64,000 bases of DNA, from positions 1-64,000 of the forward strand of contig NZ_JAKILD010000024.1 in assembly GCF_023283825.1 (NCBI RefSeq), written 5' to 3'. The stretch comes from Shewanella olleyana (lineage in GTDB: Bacteria > Pseudomonadota > Gammaproteobacteria > Enterobacterales > Shewanellaceae). Positions 27,959 to 36,952 of this stretch are shown one piece after another. Both the position numbers and the translations under genes were made by a program. Each line of letters starts with the position of its first letter. The stretch's first letter is position 1. A model generated the notes under the pieces. The model saw nothing but the letters and a program-made list of their open reading frames with translations, made no database searches and was not told where the DNA came from.

Positions 27959-28834
27959 ATGACGCTGAAACGTCTTAGTTTATTGACCCTATCATTGATG
28001 CAACTATCTCTTATTAGCACCACTGCACTTGCAGATGATGACCGTTTTAAAGATGTAGAAATCACTTCGCAAAAACTCACTAACTCGACATACATGTTCA
28101 CTGGCTCTGGTGGCAATATCGGCGTCTCTGCTGGTAGTGATGGCATACTCATCATTGATGATCAATTTGCCCCTTTAGCTGATAAAATAAGCGCTTCATT
28201 AAACAAAATTCAACCGGGTAACCCTAAGTACGTTATCAATACCCATTATCACGGTGATCATACTGGTGGTAATGCACATTTTGGTGAACAAGGGATTATT
28301 TTTGCCCATCACAATGTTTTAAAACGTCTTAGTGCTAAAGAAGGCACACCCAAAGCAGCACTTCCTGTTGTGACCTACTCTGAAGACGTGTCTATACGAT
28401 TTAACAATGACACCATTACCTTAAAACACATGGGACCAGGCCATACTGATGGTGATAGCGTGGTGTTCTGGGAAAATGATAATGTCGTGCACATGGGCGA
28501 CTTATTCTTTAAAGACCGCTTTCCTTACGTTGACTTAAAAGGCGGCGGTTCGGTTGTTGGCTACCGCAATAATGTCGGTAAAGTCCTCACGAAAATCGAT
28601 GGACAAACTCAAGTGATCCCAGGTCATGGTGAGCTGGCGAGTAAAGATGATTTAATGAAGTTTAAACATATGCTAGACGGTTCAATTAATTGGATGAATA
28701 AGCAATTAACTGAAGGAAAAACACTTGAGCAGATCCATGCTGAAGGCGTACCAGCAAAATGGAAAGATTGGAGCTGGAATTTCATTACCGAAAAGAAGTG
28801 GATTGATACGCTTTATCAGGATTTGAAAAAATAA
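27959..28834 (+). CDS. Periplasmic metallo-beta-lactamase-fold hydrolase
   Basis: 291 residues. A cleavable signal peptide ends in TTALA near residue 23, so the protein is exported. The zinc-binding signature HYHGDHTGG (HxHxDH) lies near residues 99-107. Further zinc ligands sit in MGPGHTDGDS (near 160) and MGDLFF (near 179), with VIPGHGEL near 220. The arrangement is that of the B3-like/quinoprotein-relay branch of the superfamily. The motifs alone do not show whether it hydrolyses beta-lactams, and such proteins often have other substrates. AGGAG precedes the ATG, and a terminator follows. Confidence 0.88.
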   Translation: MTLKRLSLLTLSLMQLSLISTTALADDDRFKDVEITSQKLTNSTYMFTGSGGNIGVSAGSDGILIIDDQFAPLADKISASLNKIQPGNPKYVINTHYHGDHTGGNAHFGEQGIIFAHHNVLKRLSAKEGTPKAALPVVTYSEDVSIRFNNDTITLKHMGPGHTDGDSVVFWENDNVVHMGDLFFKDRFPYVDLKGGGSVVGYRNNVGKVLTKIDGQTQVIPGHGELASKDDLMKFKHMLDGSINWMNKQLTEGKTLEQIHAEGVPAKWKDWSWNFITEKKWIDTLYQDLKK

Positions 28835-28847
28835 TACTCATAAGCAC

Positions 28848-28874
28848 AAAAAAAGCGCCACGTTGGCGCTTTTT
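28848..28874 (+). terminator. Terminator after the metallo-hydrolase gene
   Basis: The stem AAAAGCGCCA / TGGCGCTTTT with a 3-base loop lies 14 bases past the stop, with T-runs on both strands, so it may also serve the convergent ycaR unit. Confidence 0.85.
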
Positions 28875-28936
28875 ATTATTTTAAAGTTAGTTTGCTAAAA
28901 GTCAGTTAATGACCTTGGTAGCAATCTAAAGACTCA

Positions 28937-29110
28937 TCAAGACTCTAGAGGTATCGCTCTATTTTCGAGTAATACAGGAATACCTTCAGTAATTGGGTAA
29001 GCTAATTTATCAGCTTTACAGATAAGTTGATCTGCTTCTTTATCATATTCCAACTTACCTTTGCATACTGGGCAAGCTACAATTTCAAGTAATTTCTTAT
29101 CGAACGCCAT
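28937..29110 (-). CDS. ycaR: Trm112-family small protein YcaR
   Basis: A 57-residue gene. It opens MAFDKKLLEIVACPVCKGKL with the CPVCKG zinc-type motif, has one further Cys (LICKADK) near residue 31, and continues AYPITEGIPVLL, the hallmark of UPF0434/Trm112 proteins. In E. coli ycaR lies in the same msbA-lpxK neighbourhood. The 5' end overlaps the 3' end of lpxK by 14 bases, so the two are translationally linked. Its biological role in bacteria is not well established; Trm112 proteins activate methyltransferases in other organisms. Confidence 0.93.
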   Translation of the reverse strand: MAFDKKLLEIVACPVCKGKLEYDKEADQLICKADKLAYPITEGIPVLLENRAIPLES

Positions 29111-30104
29111 GGAGGTTTCCTTGTTTAACTTTGACGACTTCTTTTAGTCTGTTCAAAAATGCTAGATCAAAACTTTCATCAAGCTTCGCATTTACTGGCA
29201 GATACCACCAGTTTTGTTGTGCAAAATCGCGACATTTAACCGCATCTTTTTCAGTCATGATCAATGGAGACTGAAGAGATAGTTGCTTTAACTCTTCTTC
29301 ATTAAAAGCTTGATGGTCTTCAAATGCTTTGGTTTGTGTTATTGAATAACCCAAAGTATGCAAGCTATCAAAAAATCGTTGAGGATTACCAATACCAGCC
29401 ATCGCCACCGCATCTTGATGCAGCCATTGACTATTATTTAACGGGTCTACCGACTTAAGTGCACTAGGCTCTAAGCTCATACACACTTCATTAGCTTGAG
29501 CCTCTCCGCCATTATTAATCACCCAATCGATGGTGTTTAATCGCCATAAACCTTCTCGAAGTGGTCCAGCAGGAATTAAACATTCATTGCCATAACGGCG
29601 CTGACCATCCACAATCGCAAGCTCGATATCTCTTGCTAAAGCATAATGCTGTAAACCATCATCACTGATGATCACATCAACATCAAATTCAGATAATAAT
29701 GACTTTGCGGCGTCAATACGTTTAGCGCCAACAACCATAGGTACTTGAGTACGAGCCACTATCATCGCAGGCTCATCACCGACTTCAGTCGCTTTATCAG
29801 TCGCTATTACCGCTTTAACGCCATCAATATTAACCCCGTAACCACGGCTTATTACCCCAGGGTTGTAACCTTGTTGGCGTAATAAATTGATTAAATAAAT
29901 CACTGTCGGCGTTTTACCACTGCCACCAGCGGTAATATTACCGACGATAACCACGGGTACTGGTAGGGTTTCTGCTTGGCTCAATCCCAGCTTAAAACCT
30001 ACACGTCTTAAATAGCTGATTAAACCAAAAAGCCAACTAAGCGGCAGTAATAACCACTTAGCAGGATGCCCTTGGTACCAAATTTTATTCACTAACGATT
30101 GCAT
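29097..30104 (-). CDS. lpxK: Tetraacyldisaccharide 4'-kinase
   Basis: Adds the 4'-phosphate in lipid A biosynthesis on the inner face of the inner membrane. Of 335 residues, an N-terminal hydrophobic segment (LLLPLSWLFGLISYL, residues 18-32) is followed by the P-loop GNITAGGSGKTPTV near residues 55-68. The conserved DDGLQHYAL lies near 145 and the C-terminal MTEKDAVKC near 290. It starts directly after msbA with no gap and overlaps ycaR, the classic msbA-lpxK arrangement coupling lipid A synthesis to flipping. Confidence 0.97.
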   Translation of the reverse strand: MQSLVNKIWYQGHPAKWLLLPLSWLFGLISYLRRVGFKLGLSQAETLPVPVVIVGNITAGGSGKTPTVIYLINLLRQQGYNPGVISRGYGVNIDGVKAVIATDKATEVGDEPAMIVARTQVPMVVGAKRIDAAKSLLSEFDVDVIISDDGLQHYALARDIELAIVDGQRRYGNECLIPAGPLREGLWRLNTIDWVINNGGEAQANEVCMSLEPSALKSVDPLNNSQWLHQDAVAMAGIGNPQRFFDSLHTLGYSITQTKAFEDHQAFNEEELKQLSLQSPLIMTEKDAVKCRDFAQQNWWYLPVNAKLDESFDLAFLNRLKEVVKVKQGNLHGVR

Positions 30105-31910
30105 TTAATTACCAAATTGCATTTGGTATAGGTTGGAGTAAATACCTTCTTTGGCAATGAGATCTTTGTGGGTTCCACGCTCAACGACTGAGCCTTGATC
30201 TATCACTAAGATTTCATCTGCTGATTCAATAGTTGAAAGCCTATGAGCAATCACAATTGAAGTACGGTTATGACGTAAATTGTCTAAACCATGTTGAATG
30301 GCTTTTTCTGATTCAGTGTCTAAAGCTGAGGTTGCTTCATCTAAAATCAAAACTGGCGCATCACGTAACATGGCGCGTGCAATTGCGATTCGTTGTCGCT
30401 GACCACCAGAAAGTAACACACCATTCTCACCGACTTCGGTATCTAAACCTTCTGGTAAGGTTTCAATAAACTCCATAGCATAAGCAAGTTCTGCAGCTTT
30501 AATAATTTGCTCACGCGACACTTCACCAGGATAGGCGTACGCTATATTATTGGCAATTGTGTCATTAAAAAGCGTCACTTGCTGAGACACTAGTGCAACC
30601 TGATTACGCAATGACGCTAATTTGTAGTCGTAGATACTGACATCATCAAGCGTAATATCACCTTCTGATACGCCGGTATAAAAGCGTGTCATTAAGCTGG
30701 CAATCGTCGACTTACCCGAACCACTGCGACCGACTAGTGCTATGGTTTTGCCTTGCTTAACTTCAAAATCAATATTGGTTAATGCTGGTTTTTCGGTATC
30801 AGGATAACTGAAAGTCACATTATTAAACTTCAAATTACCTTTAACACGCTCGGTTTCAAATTCACCAGTATCTGATTCAGGTGCCGTATCTAATAACTCA
30901 AACACAGTAGTACAAGCTGCAATACCACGCTGGAACTCAGCATTAATACGAGTTAAGTTTTTAATTGGCTGTAGCATCGCCAACATCGCACCTAGAATTG
31001 CCGCAAAAGTACCTGCGGTTAACTCTTCTTTAAGGCCAGGAAAAGTCGCAGCATACAATACGAAGGCAAGCGCAAAAGAGCCAATAATCATAATCACAGG
31101 TTGACTAATAGCTTGAGCCACAGCCAGTTTCATATTCTTATTACGGTTAGCGTCATTCACTTTAAAAAATCGACTAACTTCGGTTTTTTGACCACCAAAA
31201 GCCAACACATTTTTATGCCCTTTAATCATCTGCTCCGTTGTTGCCGTTACGCCGCCCATAGCAGACTGAATTTGCTTTGAGACTTTACGAAAGCGTTTAC
31301 TGACAACACTAATTACAATACCCATCAATGGGCCTATCACTAAAATGCACAGTGATAATTTCCACGAATAAAAGAACATAATAGCCAGCATAGCAATAAC
31401 AGTGATTGAATCTCGGACGATGGAGATTAACGCACTGCCAGATGCACGTGCAATTTGCTCAGTATCAAAGGTCACACGAGAAATTAAGTTACCGCTATTT
31501 TCACGGTCAATATAGCTCACCGGCAAACGTAAGTAATGCTCAAACACTTGTTGACGCATATCCATGATCAACTTAGCACTCATGTACGAAACGCAGTAAG
31601 TGGACACAAAGTTGGCAATACCACGCAAAGTAAACATGCCAATCACGACTAATGGCGCCATCAGCATAATATCTGTATTGGCATTAAAACCACCATGGGT
31701 AGGCACATCAACCTCAACACCACCGACAACTGCAGGTGCTTGGCCAAAACCTTCATCAATAAAAGGTTTAATAAATGCGATAAAAGCAGCGTCAACTAGG
31801 CCATATGTCAGTAGCCCTATCACTGCGAATAGGAACATCCCTTTCATAGGGATGAGATAAGTAAGAAGGCGTTTAAAGACGCTCGACATTTCGTTATTAG
31901 TTGTTGTCAT
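30105..31910 (-). CDS. msbA: Lipid A export ATP-binding/permease protein MsbA
   Basis: Homodimeric ABC flippase moving lipid A-core across the inner membrane. Of 601 residues, six transmembrane segments lie in the first 330. The nucleotide-binding domain has Walker A VGRSGSGKST near residue 394, signature LSGGQRQRIAIARAM near 494 and Walker B VLILDEATSALD near 516, then the switch IAHRLSTI. The periplasmic loop between TM1 and TM2 (about residues 45-80) is longer than in E. coli MsbA. Immediately upstream of lpxK. Confidence 0.96.
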   Translation of the reverse strand: MTTTNNEMSSVFKRLLTYLIPMKGMFLFAVIGLLTYGLVDAAFIAFIKPFIDEGFGQAPAVVGGVEVDVPTHGGFNANTDIMLMAPLVVIGMFTLRGIANFVSTYCVSYMSAKLIMDMRQQVFEHYLRLPVSYIDRENSGNLISRVTFDTEQIARASGSALISIVRDSITVIAMLAIMFFYSWKLSLCILVIGPLMGIVISVVSKRFRKVSKQIQSAMGGVTATTEQMIKGHKNVLAFGGQKTEVSRFFKVNDANRNKNMKLAVAQAISQPVIMIIGSFALAFVLYAATFPGLKEELTAGTFAAILGAMLAMLQPIKNLTRINAEFQRGIAACTTVFELLDTAPESDTGEFETERVKGNLKFNNVTFSYPDTEKPALTNIDFEVKQGKTIALVGRSGSGKSTIASLMTRFYTGVSEGDITLDDVSIYDYKLASLRNQVALVSQQVTLFNDTIANNIAYAYPGEVSREQIIKAAELAYAMEFIETLPEGLDTEVGENGVLLSGGQRQRIAIARAMLRDAPVLILDEATSALDTESEKAIQHGLDNLRHNRTSIVIAHRLSTIESADEILVIDQGSVVERGTHKDLIAKEGIYSNLYQMQFGN

Positions 31911-31950
31911 TGATTACATTAACACTTGAATAGCAAACAAAGGCCATATT

Positions 31951-34470
31951 CTACTCTGCTTTAACTTTCTCACCAAATCTAAACAGCTTGTTATACCAAA
32001 ATGGCGCAATATCTGTACGATATTGACGGATAACATAATTTGATGGATTAAAATCTATACTAATTTGACCTGACTTTCCGCTTACAAGTGATTCTATTCC
32101 TCTTATTTTATATCGATTAACGACATCATCTTTAGGAAATCCATATTGATTGGCAAATCCTGCGGTAAAGATAACTTGCTTTGGTGACACTACATCGATA
32201 AATGCTGCAGTAGATGAAGTTCGGCTTCCATGATGTGGTGCCAGTAATATATCTGCCTTGGTTAACTTGTTATTCTCGATAAAATACTGCTCAGCATTTT
32301 TCTCAATATCTCCAGCAAGTAACAGCTTATGTTTATCGTCACTTATATAAGCAATACATGAACGGTTATTATCATTTTCGGCTTTAATGTTAACGGCTAA
32401 ACTGACCATTAACCCCTGCCAATTGAGTTGTCGATTACCGCACCCTTTTACAATAGGCTCCTTGGCCGAATTCAGACTAAAGTGATGCTCCGGTGTATCA
32501 CTAATGAGCTTACTATTAGGGTATTGTTCAAGTAATTTACTCAGCCCTCCCGCATGATCATTATCGTCATGGCTAATGATAATGTAATCAAGCTGGGTTA
32601 CCCCTTTGGCTTTTAGTGTGGGAATAATAACCCGATCTGCATAACTGAAATTTTCCCCGTACGCAGCGCCAGTATCATAAAGTATTCCTCTATTGTCTCG
32701 TTGGATGAGTACAGCAGTCCCCTGGCCAACATCTAAAACATGAGCTTGCCAGTTTGTAGCAAGGTCATTGCTTTCTTCAAGCATCAAATTATTGGTGAGA
32801 TACATAAAAAATGGTAAACACAGTAAACCTGCGCATAATCGCCATTGGGTATTCACCGCCCACTTCAACAGAAACAGTCCAAAAACAAACATCATTAAAC
32901 AGATGATTAATCTATCAGGTAAGTAAATTAATGCCATTGGCCAAAAATCACTTTGACTGATAAGCAGCTGAAATCCATCAAGGGTTAAATTGGCAACTGC
33001 CATAAACTGAGTACCGATATACGTCATTATTGCATCAGGTAACGGTAATAACATCATCAGTAAATTTAATACCAATGCCATGATACTTAAGGGAATAACC
33101 AAAATACTGAACCATGGCACCATCAATAAATTAACCCATATACTGTTAATCGATACGGTACCGAACAACAAGGCTTGAATTACCCCAAGTCCAACGGCTA
33201 ATCGCCATTGAATTGACCAAAACCGTTTAAAGAAGCTCACTACTTGCCAGAGGTAGTGACGAGACTTCATGTTGAGCGAATGAACATATGACGAATTTTC
33301 TTCTGAGGATGGTGTCACTTCAGTTTTGCTATTTTCAACGTCTTTATCTTGAGTTGCGTTATCTTGAATTGCATTAACTTTAGTTTCATTTACTTTAGTT
33401 TCGTTAGCTCCAATCCCACTATTTATATTTCGTGCGTTAGCCTGCGAATATTCAAGAGTAAATAGTATGATGACTAACGCACTAAACGATAACCAGAAAC
33501 CTGCGCTTAAGCTTGCAAATGGATCGATTATCAAAACGGCAAATAACGCCCACATAAGTCGCTGCCATGGCGATGAATATTGATTCACAATAGTAAGCAC
33601 CACCAGCATAAGTAACATGACGAATGCACGCTGAGTTGAAATAGCAAATCCAGCTAGATAGCCATACTCTGCTGTCACTAACACAGCGAACACCAAAGCC
33701 ATCAATACATTTCGTCTGCTGTTTGTGGGAAAAATACGTTGCAACCCAAACCGAGATAAAAACCAAAACAAGCCAAATACAACTGATAAGTGCAAACCTG
33801 ATATTGCGACTAAATGCCCTGTCCCTGTTTGCCTTAATTGCTGCCATTGTTGTGGTGTTAATGCTGATTTATCACCAAATAATAAGGCTCTTAAGATAGC
33901 CCCATTAGATAAGCGCTGTAATATTGGCGTCATCTTATCAATGATGATTTGTCGTATTGGCGCGTCATAATGAAGAAGTTTTGCTTGTTTGACTCGCCCT
34001 TTAGCGACAATATGGCGGCTTAGTAAATATTTTTGTTGATTAAACCCGCCTTGATTCAATGGGCTGGTTATTGGCTTCATACGTGCTGTAAACTGCCAAA
34101 TCTGCCCCACTTTTACCTCAGGCGGTTGTTGCCAAGTGAGTCTATAATAAGATTGATAAAAGGCTTTATGTTCAGAAATTAACCGAATGTCGAAACTTAT
34201 CCAGTCGCTGTTTGTGCTAACTAGTGATACTATCTCTGCCTTGAATTGTTTTTGAACAGGCATTTCAGATTCGTGTGAAGAAAATAGTGAATTAAAACAA
34301 AAAGAAACTAATAAAACCCCGCTAAGTGTCCCACTGATGAATGGCCATTTATTGAGGGTGGATAAAACGACAATCAGAATGATAGACGCCATCCATATAG
34401 GAAGTAAGCTTGGCAATAAATTGCTAAAGAGCATACTGGCGCAAAAACCATAAATGAATCGATTTATCAT
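31951..34470 (-). CDS. comEC: ComEC/Rec2-type DNA internalisation protein
   Basis: Multi-spanning channel taking single-stranded DNA across the inner membrane during transformation. Of 839 residues, the N-terminal membrane/OB part (DUF4131) is followed by the competence domain (GTGHLVAISGLHLSVVFG near residue 216). The C-terminal metallo-beta-lactamase-like domain has LDVGQGTAVLI, SHDDNDHAGG and LLAPHHGS. A hydrophilic insertion near residues 345-400 is rich in Asn/Thr/Glu and contains a repeated NETKV. The position beside msbA matches E. coli ycaI. Intact, so natural competence is possible. Confidence 0.94.
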   Translation of the reverse strand: MINRFIYGFCASMLFSNLLPSLLPIWMASIILIVVLSTLNKWPFISGTLSGVLLVSFCFNSLFSSHESEMPVQKQFKAEIVSLVSTNSDWISFDIRLISEHKAFYQSYYRLTWQQPPEVKVGQIWQFTARMKPITSPLNQGGFNQQKYLLSRHIVAKGRVKQAKLLHYDAPIRQIIIDKMTPILQRLSNGAILRALLFGDKSALTPQQWQQLRQTGTGHLVAISGLHLSVVFGLFWFLSRFGLQRIFPTNSRRNVLMALVFAVLVTAEYGYLAGFAISTQRAFVMLLMLVVLTIVNQYSSPWQRLMWALFAVLIIDPFASLSAGFWLSFSALVIILFTLEYSQANARNINSGIGANETKVNETKVNAIQDNATQDKDVENSKTEVTPSSEENSSYVHSLNMKSRHYLWQVVSFFKRFWSIQWRLAVGLGVIQALLFGTVSINSIWVNLLMVPWFSILVIPLSIMALVLNLLMMLLPLPDAIMTYIGTQFMAVANLTLDGFQLLISQSDFWPMALIYLPDRLIICLMMFVFGLFLLKWAVNTQWRLCAGLLCLPFFMYLTNNLMLEESNDLATNWQAHVLDVGQGTAVLIQRDNRGILYDTGAAYGENFSYADRVIIPTLKAKGVTQLDYIIISHDDNDHAGGLSKLLEQYPNSKLISDTPEHHFSLNSAKEPIVKGCGNRQLNWQGLMVSLAVNIKAENDNNRSCIAYISDDKHKLLLAGDIEKNAEQYFIENNKLTKADILLAPHHGSRTSSTAAFIDVVSPKQVIFTAGFANQYGFPKDDVVNRYKIRGIESLVSGKSGQISIDFNPSNYVIRQYRTDIAPFWYNKLFRFGEKVKAE

Positions 34471-34498
34471 TGATTAATTAAAGACAGTAATCGCGTAT

Positions 34499-35002
34499 AT
34501 GCCAAAAAAATTATTCCAAAAATTTATGCCGAAGCCTGAAACCTTACGTAATCACAAGTATTTACGTGTTTTCGGTAATTTACTAGATAAGCCTAACTTG
34601 TGGAGTTTAAATCGTAAATCGGCTCCAGGTTCATTTGCGATAGGTCTATTTGTTGCTTGGCTTCCTGTCCCATTTCAAATGGTCATTGCTGCTGGCATGG
34701 CTATATTTTTTAACGTCAATATTCCATTGGCCGTTGCACTTGTATGGTTAACAAACCCAATCACAATGCCGTTTATGTTTTATGCCGCCTATTTGTTAGG
34801 TGCTAAAATATTAGGTATGGATACCGCTGACTTTGCATTTGAAGCCAGTTGGCAATGGATAGAAAGCTCAATTGGCACCATTGGCCCACCTTTCCTACTA
34901 GGATGTGTAGCACTAGGGCTTATTTTTGCATTTATCAGTTTCTTTGTGATTAAAAGCCTTTGGAAGTACTCAGTACTCTTTAAATGGAAAAGCCGAAAGT
35001 AA
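34499..35002 (+). CDS. DUF2062 domain membrane protein
   Basis: 167 residues with the DUF2062 signature: a basic N-terminus (KNHKYLRVFG-like), then SAPGSFAIGLFVAWLPVPFQM near residues 42-62 and VALVWLTNPITMPFMFYAAY. Three or four hydrophobic segments indicate an inner-membrane protein. Function of the family is unknown; some members are fused to glycosyltransferases. It starts 28 bases from the divergent comEC start, so the two promoters overlap. A terminator follows. Confidence 0.88.
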   Translation: MPKKLFQKFMPKPETLRNHKYLRVFGNLLDKPNLWSLNRKSAPGSFAIGLFVAWLPVPFQMVIAAGMAIFFNVNIPLAVALVWLTNPITMPFMFYAAYLLGAKILGMDTADFAFEASWQWIESSIGTIGPPFLLGCVALGLIFAFISFFVIKSLWKYSVLFKWKSRK

Positions 35003-35031
35003 TTCATTAGCCCCATTAAACAATCCAACAA

Positions 35032-35057
35032 AAAAGTCAGCTTATTAGCTGACTTTT
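35032..35057 (+). terminator. Bidirectional terminator after the DUF2062 gene
   Basis: The stem AAAAGTCAGCT / AGCTGACTTTT with a 4-base loop is flanked by A/T runs on both sides. It lies between two convergent genes. Confidence 0.85.
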
Positions 35058-35094
35058 AATTTGTATATAGCTCACTTTTATCGTAAATAAAGCC

Positions 35095-35340
35095 CTATCC
35101 CTCATCTAAGTGATTAAGCTTTCGATAACCCAATACCAGCAAATGAATACTCAATAAACCCGTAAATGCCCCGCAAAAGAACATCATTGCAATAGACTCA
35201 ACAGATGAAATATCATCCTTATACAAGAACCACCAAAGCGGCCACCCCAGCAGCGATAAAACAGTTAATTGCCACATACAAGACTTACAGCGGCCAATTT
35301 TTTGTTTAAAAATAGAGTCCTGACAATCATCGCAAGACAT
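35095..35340 (-). CDS. DUF3624-type small membrane protein
   Basis: 81 residues with four N-terminal cysteines in two CxxC pairs (CDDC, CKSC), followed by two hydrophobic segments (LSLLGWPLWWFLY and MMFFCGAFTGLLSIHLL). This pattern fits DUF3624, a family I know from Vibrio and Shewanella; function unknown, and the cysteines may bind metal. Its start overlaps the end of the upstream acetyltransferase gene by 14 bases, so both are probably co-transcribed. Confidence 0.75.
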   Translation of the reverse strand: MSCDDCQDSIFKQKIGRCKSCMWQLTVLSLLGWPLWWFLYKDDISSVESIAMMFFCGAFTGLLSIHLLVLGYRKLNHLDEG

Positions 35341-35893
35341 TGACGCCTTCCTTCACTTTTGCCTTGTATTCACTATTAAGCATGGCAAAAAAACATTCAT
35401 CGCCCCATCGACCTTTAAAAAAAATGTTTTGCAAATAATGGCCTTCTTTTCTAAATCCTAATTTTAGCAACAAAGCCATTGAAGCAAAGTTTTCAGCATC
35501 TGTTGTAGCAACGATTCGATGCTTATTTAACGAATTAAACAAAAACTCGATCACTGCAGATACCGCTTCATACGCAACCCCTTGTTGTTGATAATCTTTA
35601 GCAATCGTAAAACCTATTTCCATTTGCTGTTCATCAATAAAATGCAATGCTATATCACCCATAATCTGATCCGTTCGATTATCAGCAATCGCCAATTGAA
35701 ACCATAAACCAGGCTCACCAAATTGTTGATAATCCATTTGATCAAACAAATTTTGAGCTTGTTCAAGGCTATAATCACTCCAGCTTTGGTATTGAGCAAT
35801 CTGTGGGTCGGCTCTATATTCCGTAAATGATACTAAATCGCCCACTTCAAACGCACGAATACTAAGACGCTGCGTTGTTAATTGATTATCCAT
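35327..35893 (-). CDS. GNAT family acetyltransferase (RimJ/RimL-like)
   Basis: 188 residues with the RimJ/RimL pattern: TTQRLSIRAFEVGD at the start, a central MEIGFTIAKDYQQQGVAYEA (strand plus acetyl-CoA loop, about residues 108-127), then RIVATTDAENFASMALLLKLGFRKEGH. Proteins of this type acetylate N-terminal or small-molecule amines. The exact acceptor is not predictable. Overlaps the DUF3624 gene. Confidence 0.87.
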   Translation of the reverse strand: MDNQLTTQRLSIRAFEVGDLVSFTEYRADPQIAQYQSWSDYSLEQAQNLFDQMDYQQFGEPGLWFQLAIADNRTDQIMGDIALHFIDEQQMEIGFTIAKDYQQQGVAYEAVSAVIEFLFNSLNKHRIVATTDAENFASMALLLKLGFRKEGHYLQNIFFKGRWGDECFFAMLNSEYKAKVKEGVNVLR

Positions 35894-35927
35894 TTTCGCC
35901 TCATTTTCGCCTCAAGATGTGAGTAAA

Positions 35928-36827
35928 CTACTTTTTAATTCTAGCCACCAAGAAATCCACAGCCGCTTTGACTTTCGGCACATGGTAGCGCTGTTTTTGA
36001 TAGATGAGATAAACACCAAAGTCAGCGCTTTGAGTTGCTGATAGTGGCGGTTCAAAATTTAACTCTACTAACTCGCCTCTTTCTAAAAAAGGACTGAGTA
36101 CCCAACGAGGCATCATCACTATACCATCGTGGTTTTTGGCTTTTTCTATTAGCCACTCCCCTACGTTACTGATCGCAGCTGCAGGAGCTGAGACATCCTG
36201 CCATTGACCATCAATATAACTTAGCCAAGGTACTCTGCCATTAGGTGAACGGTAATATAAACCTTTATGGTTTGATAATTGATTAGGGTGAGTTGGCCTG
36301 CCCATTTTTTGTAAATATTGCTCGGTTGCTGCTGGGATAAACTGATTGTCCATCAGCCTTATTGCCATCACTCTATCGTTGGGAGCGTAACCCCCTCTTA
36401 TAGCAATATCGACATCATCACGGCCAACTGAAGACAACTCATCGCTTAATTCAATATCAAGGATAACCTTAGGATATAACCGTGAAAACTCTTCCATTAG
36501 CGGGATTAACACTTCTCGGCCAATTCCCACCATCGCGCTTATTCGCAGCTTTCCCATAGGCTCGGTCTGATAACTTCTCACCGCTTCATTACTTTGTTCT
36601 AACTGGTTCAGTAACTCTGACACTTGCTGGTAATATTCAGCGCCAATCTCAGTTAAGTTCACTGCCCTTGTTGAGCGTTTTAATAAAGTTGCCCCAAGGC
36701 TTTTTTCTAAATCAGCCACACGCCTTGAAAGCGATGAAGCGGGAACCGAAAACACCTTAGCAGCTTGAGTGAAACTGCCAAGTTCGACCACTTTCACAAA
36801 GTATTTAAGCGCTCTTAATTGATCCAT
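35928..36827 (-). CDS. LysR-family transcriptional regulator
   Basis: 299 residues: a winged helix-turn-helix at 1-60 (ALKYFVKVVELGSFTQAAKV ... PASSLSRRVADLE) and a periplasmic-binding-fold effector domain after about residue 90. It is divergent from the oxidoreductase gene at 36953 with a 125-base AT-rich gap, the usual geometry for a LysR regulator controlling its neighbour. The inducer is unknown. Confidence 0.94.
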   Translation of the reverse strand: MDQLRALKYFVKVVELGSFTQAAKVFSVPASSLSRRVADLEKSLGATLLKRSTRAVNLTEIGAEYYQQVSELLNQLEQSNEAVRSYQTEPMGKLRISAMVGIGREVLIPLMEEFSRLYPKVILDIELSDELSSVGRDDVDIAIRGGYAPNDRVMAIRLMDNQFIPAATEQYLQKMGRPTHPNQLSNHKGLYYRSPNGRVPWLSYIDGQWQDVSAPAAAISNVGEWLIEKAKNHDGIVMMPRWVLSPFLERGELVELNFEPPLSATQSADFGVYLIYQKQRYHVPKVKAAVDFLVARIKK

Positions 36828-36952
36828 AACTCAACCATTATTGTCTTAAAAGCAATAAAGAATCGCTTTTTAGCCACTATATCTTATAAAAAAGAAAAGG
36901 AATAATAACTTCATTAACTATAAATACCTTTTCCAATTAATAAGGATTTTCA

